Source: Batillaria attramentaria (taxonomy: Eukaryota > Mollusca > Gastropoda > Batillariidae). Taken from it: a DNA stretch of 64,000 nt. The position numbers and the translations under genes were made by a program. The DNA is taken from assembly GCA_018292915.2 (NCBI GenBank), contig JACVVK020000034.1, positions 2,106,001 through 2,170,000 of the forward strand, read 5' to 3'. The notes beneath the pieces were generated by a model. The model made no database searches. It worked only from the letters and a program-made list of their open reading frames with translations, and was not told where the DNA came from. Of this stretch, positions 43,501-53,555 are shown one piece after another; the stretch's first letter is position 1, and the number at the start of each line of letters is the position of its first letter.

Positions 43501-45013
43501 GGGACACTGTCATCCTTTAATTGTCTCATTAATCTCACATCATAGCGCGGCCACCCTCGAGAATTGGCCGCTCGGACAAGCCCCGACAGCAACTGGTTAC
43601 ACACTTGTAGCCATAAAGCTCTCTACGGGAGGGTGGGTGTTTGGGGGGGGGGGGGGGGGGTTAACGTCCTTTTCCACCACGTACGGGTGATATCAAAGAC
43701 GGGGCGACGATGAAAAAGCCAGCACAAATATTTGGCCCCAGCCGGGATACGAACTCACGACCCGAGCATTAGAAGTCCAACGCTCTACCAATCGGCCACC
43801 CCGGCTCCCGCTCTCTACGGGGGATCCCCCAAATCAGCATGTGTAGTGAAACGGTCGTATCAGGCAAAGCAGCACTCCTTGACTACACGGCAGGAAAAAA
43901 GATGTACTGGGTCACTCACGACCCATTTCGTCTTTTGTCTGAACAGTTTTTCTCCTCCCGGGAAGCGATTTACTGGTCGCATCATTACGATGGTCGCCGT
44001 AAGGGCTGCACACGCTCCTGCAGTACCACATGCTAGCAACTACATGTCGCTGCGGCTGTCTGCCATCTTCCTCAAAGATAATGCAGCGGCCTTCATCTTT
44101 GTGCGGCCGTTGGATGTCCATGTAAACAAGGCTTGGAGTCACCAATCTGTTCACTGGATATCACATGTTGATATCCCATACAGGATACTTTGTTTAGCCA
44201 GAAATGGGCAACGATCACCTTGCAAGTGAAGGAAGCCGTCACGCCTACCTCGACCAAATAGTATGAATACAGATCATTCGTGTGATACCGGATGAATTTC
44301 CAGTCACACAGTCATAGGACCATCCCGGAACATCCACGTACTCTCTAATGCACGGTAGCGGTTAGGGACAGCACTCAGGGCTGAGGTAGAGTTTGGGGGT
44401 TAGTCCGTGATCTGTACAGATGTAGCACTAAGCAGGCTACGGTTCCAGTAATATTAGGTTAACATGGTAATGCCAACTCACAAACGCAACATTTGGGCAG
44501 AAACTTCTGCTAAACAGAAACATTACTACAATGTCCTAAGTGCCATGTACCTCTCTGCTGAGAGCTTTTCTTCTGCCCAGATAAGCTCGTAGGAAGAGGA
44601 TCTAAAAATTAAAAATCCAAAACATCACCGGAATGAAGTTGCAGGCAAAAAAAAAGAAAAAAAAGAGAACTTTGCGAGCGAAACCCGAACCTATTAATTT
44701 CAAGAGCGGGCTTGAAAACGGGAAGGGAATATTTCAAAATACTGTCATGCATCTTTGATTCTCCAGGGATGACGAGCGGGACGCGACTCCGCCGGTTGAT
44801 TCGTCAAATGAGGGAAGAAGAAAGAAACAAAGAGAGAAACACAAAAGCCAAAGTGAAAAAAAAAATAAAACTCGCAAAAATTGCAGAGAAATGTTTTGCA
44901 TGTTTGAATACGACATCACTTTCGTTTTGGAAGAGCAAAGGCCTCAAAGGAGCGTCAGAGCAAGAATTCAAGAATAGTGCAGCTCATTCCAGCCTCCCCC
45001 CCCCCCCCCAAAA

Positions 45014-45044
<31 letters not shown>

Positions 45045-47834
45045 AAAAGCGCGGTTAAGAAAGTCAATGCAAATTCATGATAATGGTATAATTAGATATG
45101 ATAATTAGATTCTGCACAGGGCAAAGAAACATCTAGTGGAAGGATCTTAGCAGAAGTCATTAGCATCTGCAGCAAATGGGAAAAAGAGAACATTGTTATG
45201 CATTCGTCAAAAGAATAGTCACATGTCTGAACTGAGTCAAGAAGGGGGTGAGAGGGTAGCTGAAGGGTGCACGCCCTGTCAAACATAAATCCGTAGTGTA
45301 GAGATAGACAAGAGAACGTTGCACAAGCCTAACAAGGTTCCGAAGAGTCGATTAAATAAAACAAATCGAAACAAAACAAAACAAAACAAAACAAAAAAAC
45401 CCATTAAAGACCCCCCTTTGGGGGGGGGGGGGAGCCGGGGTGGCCGAATGGTAGAGTGTTGAAATTCTAATGCTCGAGTCGTGAAATCGTATCCAGGCTG
45501 GGGCCAAAATTAATATTTATGCTGGCTTTTTCATCGTTGCCCCGTCTTTGATATCACCCGTATGTGGTAGAAAAGGACGTTAACCCCCCCCCCCCCCACA
45601 CACACACCAAAGAAGGCCCTAGTAATGTTGACTGCCTAGAGAAATGATTACAACCTGTAGAACAATACTGCACTGAGGAGCAAGACCAGGTCTGCAGACA
45701 GAGACAGAAAGAAGGCCCTAGTAATGTTGACTGCCTAGAGAAATGATTACAACCTGTAGAACAATACTGCACTGAGGAGCAAGACCAGGTCTGCAGACAG
45801 AGACAGATCAACAGAACACAGTTCCTCCAGACTACGAGCTGCACTAAATTGCAGGACAATGTCGAAACCAGCTCCGCACGACACAAGACATAAGACAGAC
45901 ATACAGAGAGACAGACAGCTAGACGACAGAACCTGGCAACGCCAGGGCTGTCGCCCCAGACAACAGGTTTGTCAGTGGAGAGCTCACTCGATCAAAATCG
46001 GTCACTGCGGTAATGAACAGGCCCTCCACCGGCGATAACAAGGGAATAAAGGATATCTGTTTTCAGACCCTGGTCGCTCAGCGCCATGTCCAGGGCGGCA
46101 ACTTGAGGCGAGCTGATGAGTCGCGCTGTCACCCCCTTGATGAAGTGCTACTTCGCGACCACTGCTCCTCCCGCCATCCGGACAAAAAGGCGCTCGGGCG
46201 CCTGCAAAGTCCATGGCGCTTAGCGCTTTCTTCCGGATGACGGTGAGCTGAATCCTCGATGGCCCAAAGGATCCAGGGAGGTTTCCCGGGTACTTGTGGT
46301 GAATTAAGGCTGTCTGGGCTCATCTGCACGCTCTAGTCACATTCATCACGGTAAGGCTGGAAACGAATTCTGTTAGTCCCGAGCTCCAGACAGAAAATTG
46401 CGCAGTCAAGCGTTGGTGGTGGTGATGGTGGTGGTGATGGTGGTGGTGGTGGTGGGAAGGGGGCTGAAATACTGGAAAAGTGTGGGAACGCAGTGCGCGT
46501 TTGATCCCGCGACACTGCATCTTATGACAGACAAATATCCCCCCTCCTGTCATTGTCAAACTGGGTCGACTGTCTAGCTTATTATCCGCGCTGAACTTGG
46601 CCAACCTCGGCAGGTCACGCGAAGTGAAGTCTGAAGAAGAAGCAGCCCGGGCAAAGTCTCTAGACGGTGACGTGCAATTCTCGACCCTAAATTGTGTTTC
46701 GGAGCCAAAGCGTAGTTCAATTTCCGTTGAAGACGCAACGCACCTCGGAATATTAATTTCCTTTCCACCTTTCTTTCAGACCTTTTTTAAGAAAAAAATC
46801 TGTGAGTGCTTGTCTGACACTGTGACTTTTTGACTAGTGCTCCGTTTTTCTTTCAGATACGTCGAAGTTGGCATGATATATGGGGAAAAAAACCCTTTAG
46901 TTGCTTAATGTATTTAGTTTCACTCTCATGTGTCAAGAAATGGGGGATGATGGGAGAGAGCCGAGATGGGAGAGAGCGTTGGACTTACAATGCTCGGGTT
47001 GTGAGTTCGAACCCCCGAGCCAAATACTTATGCTGGCTTTCTCCCTCGTAGCCCCGTCTTTAATATCACCCTTCAGTGGTGGAAAAGGACGTTAAATTCT
47101 CAAACACCCATCCGTATCAGGAGATGCTGCGGTAGATGGTTCTGCAACATTATTTTGAAAGACTCGTCGGCCAAGGCCTTGTACAAATTATGGTTTCCAT
47201 GCTAACCCTCTCCTACCACCGTCAGAGTTCGAATTCCAGCTACAGCCAAATATTTGTGTTGGCCTTTTTCTCGTTTATCTTTCAAATCAGTTTGCAAAAT
47301 GAACTTCGGTTTCGGACTGATTCACTTTCAAGATCTCGTGCAGCTCTAGCGGCCTGCAAAATAAAAGCGTGCAGCTTCCAGATGTGCAAAACATCTCCCT
47401 GGAAAGCAAAATCGATTTCGTTCACGTTACACCTTCCGCTGGCAAGACTTTTCTCATGTTCTCCCCAACACTAATATTCAATCCTGCTCTCTCTCTCTCT
47501 CTCTCTCTCGTGTATCAGCTCTGCTCTCAACTGCCCTGTATCGTCCCTACAGCTTGCTTCATTTTTTTTTTCTGTTGCGCCTTTGCTGCTCTTCCTGTCT
47601 GTCAGCGTCCGTTCTCTAATTACAAGAGGTCTTTTGAGCAGGGGCAGCACATAATTGACTCTCCTGTTGCGCTCCTCTGCCCAGTCGATGTCGCTGGGAG
47701 GGGCGGGTAGTGCCTCTGCCACAGGCTTCAGGGGGTAGTTATTTCGTCACAGACAAGGGCGACAACAAAAAAGGCAAAAACGCCTATGAGGCTCTAAGGT
47801 AATAGAGTGAACGAATTATACAAAAAAGAAACAG

Positions 47835-47922
<88 letters not shown>

Positions 47923-48304
47923 CCCCAAACCCGAACCAGCCAATCAGACAACAGCCAAAGAAAGCAACAAGAAAAACAACAAGAAAACACAACAAAAACG
48001 AAACAAACAAAAGCAAATGAAAACCAAACAAAAACCAAACAAACGAAACTAAAAAAGCAAAAACAAAAATAACAATAAGAAAGAAATCAGCACCAGAAAT
48101 GAAACAATAACAAAAACCCATCAACCAGACAACAACAACAACAACAACAACACACAAACGTACACTGACATGGTGTGTGCGTACGTGTGCGTGTGTGTTT
48201 GGGAGTTTCACGTCCTTTTCTACCACGTATGGTGATATCAAAGACAGGGCAACGAGAAAAAGGCCACCAGCCGGGATTCCAACTCTCGACCGAAGCATAG
48301 AGAG

Positions 48305-48384
<80 letters not shown>

Positions 48385-50755
48385 CAAACGAAACAACAAC
48401 AACAACATCGCAGAAAACGACACAACTTTCACCAAGCCAACAGGTGCCGTAAGAGTGTCGCCAAAACTGAACTAAACTAAAAGCCATATACAATTGCTCT
48501 TCGCTCCGGATTCGGTGGCTAGGATTCGCCAATCTCGCCGCAATGCCTCCCCCCCCCCCCCTTCCCCATGTCCTGAACGCCATTCCACTTCTCTCTTTCT
48601 CTTTTTGCCCCCCGGACAAGAGGCAGAAAAATTGCCCCAACACACATTGTGATAATAGCCTCCTGATGGAGCCAGGGGCAATTTATCCGTATCGGGTGCC
48701 CTCCGCAGCGCTCGGAATCTGCCACGTTTTTACCACGGTCCCCAGTTTTGATCGCAATCGACGGACCTCCATGCCTGTCTTCCAGTACTGGCAGAAGACT
48801 CGCCGGGAGAAAGGCCTGGGTATGAAAATTTAAGAAGCTCTTAAAACTGATTTCAAGCGACCTTGAGTGTAAGCCCTCGCTTTAGTTTCGTATGGTATGG
48901 TATGGTATGGTATGGTATGGTATGGTATGGTGTCGTGTAGTGTGGTGCGCACACATCCGTCTCTTTTGAGACGCTCATGAGGCCGCAGGGCTGGAGGACG
49001 AATTCCGCAGTGAAAGCCTGTTGCTGCGAAGTTCTACTTTACGTGCAAACCTCCATACGGCTGTTTAGTCTTGGTGCGTGCGACAGTAACTCTGTTTTCC
49101 ACGCCACCAGGATTGCAGTAGAAATTCCCAAACTGTAAGAGTTTAGTGTATGTGTGAATAGATTGGCATCATCCATCATCCAGTAATTATGATCCATGTA
49201 TACAGTGTTCGGCGAAGCTATCTTCGCGGGACCCCCTATTTGCAAGGATCACATCTGGACTGAACAGTGTGGCAAGTAACCACAAAAGTACGCGGCACAT
49301 TTTTATACAAAACCCTCACAAGAAGCCTTTCCAGCCCTTAGATTTACATCCTCCGGATTCACTCCCTCCATCCACCCTCTGGTGGTTTGAAAATATCATC
49401 TCTGTATCCATCTTCATCTTTCTTAGCCACAAATTTTACAAGAGTCCTTTCCAAACATTAGATCTACATTCTTCGGTGTCACCTCCTAGATCCATCCTCT
49501 CGTGTTTTGCAAATTCCATCTCTGTATCTCTACTTCCATCTCTCTTAGTCATCTCCCGTATCGAACATCTCCCCTACCACCCCCGCCCCCTCACCTTCCC
49601 CACACACTTCACCCTTCCCACCCCCACAACTCTTATGTGTCCATCACAAGATAGATGTAAAGGAGAAGCCTCCAAGCCCCCCATGACCTCAGCGGCGGAC
49701 GGTGAGTGTAATCATCGGCCGTTTCCCACACTGTTTGAAGCTGTCACGCACCGCTAACCAAAGATTCGATTCCGTGCCTCCAAACAATGGTCAAAGTCAC
49801 GAGAACCTCCCTCAGCAAAGACTGCCCAGTCTGGGCCAGCTCCTACTCAATTTGTTCTCGCCAAAGACGGCCGCCTTTTGGCTATTGTGGACAGGGGGCG
49901 CATCAGATGGACCTTCTCTGAGCCCATTGAGAACGGTGTGAAGTGTGCGTCTGTGTGTGTGTGTGAGGTTTCAAAGTGGGAGACTGATGTGCACTGACTA
50001 AAAGCGGGGCAAAATCTATATCGCTATACAAGGTCCCCGGTCACGGAGTGGGCACCAAGCTCGCCTTTCACTCGGGGGGGGGGGGGGGGGGGAGACGGCG
50101 GTTAGAAGAAGAACTTGACGTGATAATTGATGTTCTCTTGATGCCGATAACCTTCTCTACTCGACGTTTTCAAAGCATGTAGCCAAGAAAGCCATCGGCG
50201 CCTGTATTGACTTACGTCAACCGTTTCAACTTGCACGCAGGCAGTTGTGCCCCATTTACTACTTTCTCAGAGCAGTTTCCTGAAGAAACGGAAAAAGTAA
50301 GAAAGCTGGGTGCGAGGCTAGTTGGGCACGGTAGGCTGTTGGTGGTTACTTTCCATCACGTAAGAGTGGCACCAAACATATATCGCACCACGCATTAGTA
50401 AGTAGTAACCCACATTTTTGACTCTTCTTCGATTTTGGCCCTGTATGCAACCCCCCCCCCAAAAAAAAAAAAAAAAAAAACAACAACAAAAAACAACCAA
50501 CCAAACAAACAAACAAACAAAAAACAGGCAAGCTACACGGTTCCTTAACGGCTCTTATTGCAGCAAACACGAGTGTAATCAAAGTGCAACACTCCCGCCA
50601 AGCCAAATTTAAATCCACGCAGACCTGAATTACGTTTAAGTTTTTGGTGCGGCCACTGGTGCACAACCCCAGACGTACTTGGTAGGAATCGAGACGGGAG
50701 ACCTAAGAAGGAAGACAACGCCAGCACAAGCATTCCATTTTGGTTCGCAAGAAGT

Positions 50756-50786
<31 letters not shown>

Positions 50787-52715
50787 ACCGCTACACAAGC
50801 TCGGCCCAGAAAAGAAAGAACGAAAAGGGATCGCATTACGATTCAAAGTGAAAACACGGCCTGACCGTTCATTGCGCAATTTCTAAGACAAACTTCTTCA
50901 AGAGCCAACGACTGTAACCAAGGAACAGAAGCCCTGAACGCACACCCAACCCTTCCGTTGCGAACTTACTTCTACCGATGTGATACGGACAGCTGGGTGG
51001 CTGGTTAGGGTTTGGAAGTTTCACGTGCATATCCACCACGTGTGGCTGATATCAAAGACGGGACAACGAGAAAAGGTCCAGCACACATATTTGGCCACAG
51101 TCGGGATTTGAGCTCATGACCCGAACACTGAAAGACCAACGCTCTACCATTCGGATATGGGCAGCTGGAAAAGTTCTGCCGCCATCAGAAGTAATGATCT
51201 TATGTCCCCGACACTTCATGACTGCGTCTGCCAGGCGTAAGGACACAAATTGACCGTGGGGTCATGTTTGGCGTTTGTTTGAGGTACCCTGTTTGGCAAG
51301 TGTGCTAGTCTGTAGTGATCTTTGTTGTTATCAAAAAACGTGATTTTCGTCATTTTTTTGTGTTATGTAGGCCAAGGCGCATGGCAGGCGGTCACAAAAC
51401 GAGGCAAGCTGCCAGTGAAGCTGGGAGTTTTTGCACAGATGTGGGACACAAATGAGACAAGCGAGTTCGTGTGAACTGCCTCTCTGGCCTAAAGAGAAAG
51501 TAGACGTGCATTACTCCAGTGAGGCCTGAGCGGAAAGGAGACATTCAATTTTTTTTCAAACCCCTGTCAGGTGCGTGCCTTTGAATGGTCTGTTCACGGT
51601 AGTAATTATTTGTAGATTGAAGCATTTTAGGGGGTGACTATGATGCCTGAGGCTAAAAGGGAATATATAGGCATTTTGAGGCCCTATATATTTGTGTCCT
51701 TCGCCCTCATAGTGAACCACTGCCTAGACCCGAGTCCTAATTTCCCTTGGCTTCAGCTCCAAAGTCAGTGCTGCCGTACTGACAACGTTCCGCGGGCAAA
51801 AACTGGAGCCGAGGAACTATTTCAAAGGGCCCTAAAAACGGAAAAGTTTATGGCAGAAGCTTGAACGCTACTCGCTAGAGCCGCAACAGAAGATCCCACA
51901 AGAGGTGGGCCTGAACCCATTCAGTGCGCTGTGCGCCCGCCCACCCCCTTGACACTAATGGCTAGTGTTAACAGCGCTTCAATCAACATAACGTAAGACT
52001 CTTTCTGAACGTGGCGGCCATTCTCTCTCTTCTCCGTCCCATGATGCTGTGGGAGGTATAGCGGGCAGAAGCCAAAATGGAGATAATTTTCTACATCAGA
52101 AGGAAAATGTCGTGTTGGAGAACATGAACCTTTGTGAAAACTGCCCGTTTCTGATGTATGTTGGTGAAACACACAAGAGGTTCTTTGAGCGGGACTGGGC
52201 TAAATAAGCCCTCACTGCTATTACACAGCGCATTAATGTTTCAATGCACACGCTGTTTGGCTCGCAAACATTGCTTATCAGCGGATAAATTTTGCAAAGG
52301 CGTAATTGTAAATCACAAAAACCCACGACAAGAAACTGAATTTCTGCTGCACTATGCAGGAACCTGTGGCTGTTGCAGATTGCATCTAGTGAGAGCTTGA
52401 AAACGGCGTGATCTTTCCACGCGTAAATTTATTTTGTAAAATTCTCAAATGGCCGCCTGTCAAGATTCCTCTCTAAAGATAAATCAAATGCCACGGTTGC
52501 ACGTGCAAAGGGCTGTATCACGTGACATTCTCGAGTGAAACTAGCTTTAACGTGACACCGAATAATTTGCCCCGAACGTCAGGTTTTCGAATTTCGCAAG
52601 TCGTGTAATGTGGGTCCCAAAAGTTTTTTCCAAAAGTTTGTCGTTTCAAAGAAAGTTTTCCTTTTGTTAAAGATCTCATCCATTTTTTTTTTTTGCTTGT
52701 GGTCTTTCTAAACCT

Positions 52716-52784
<69 letters not shown>

Positions 52785-52839
52785 CACGCACGCACGCACG
52801 CACGCAAGCAATGCCCTTTTCGATGAAAAATCATTTACG

Positions 52840-52896
<57 letters not shown>

Positions 52897-53490
52897 GCAC
52901 GCACAATGCCGTTTTTTGTGGAAAATTATTTACGAACCGACAACAAAGCAACCCGCAATGTCCCTGGTTTCGTGAACCCATAAACGGTACACAAAGTGCC
53001 TCGGCCGATGAATTTGTAATAAGAATACCCCTGTCTTTGTGTCCGATGGTTGTGCGCTAAGCTGGCGTCATTGTCACCAAATTTATGGCGTTGCGGTGTT
53101 GGTTCTATTATAAAAGCAACGGCTAAAATCATTACAATTATGTTGGTCTCGGAGTGAAATGCTTGAAATACACGCTGGGACGGATGTCAAAGCTTTTTTT
53201 TCCCGATGACCCCCTGCCCTAATTCACAGAGGAAATGAAGATGGAAGCCAGCTTAGCCGAACTGGTAAGGTGGGTGGGTGGGTGTTTGGGAGTTTAACGT
53301 CCTTTTCCACCACACAAGGGTGATATCAAAGACGGGGCAAGGACGAAAAAGCCAGCCGGGATACGAACTCACGACCCGAGCATTAGAAGTCCAACGCTCT
53401 ACCATTCGGCTACCCCGAACTGGTAAGGAGTTAAGTTGTAGAGTGGTAGTGTCGTGAGTTTGACTCCCAGCTGGGAACCAAAACGGTGCG

Positions 53491-53555
<65 letters not shown>

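Noticed and set aside
48100..48643. 275-codon minus-strand frame
   Set aside because: Two CA arrays read as Cys-Val repeats joined through SINE sequence; a repeat artefact.
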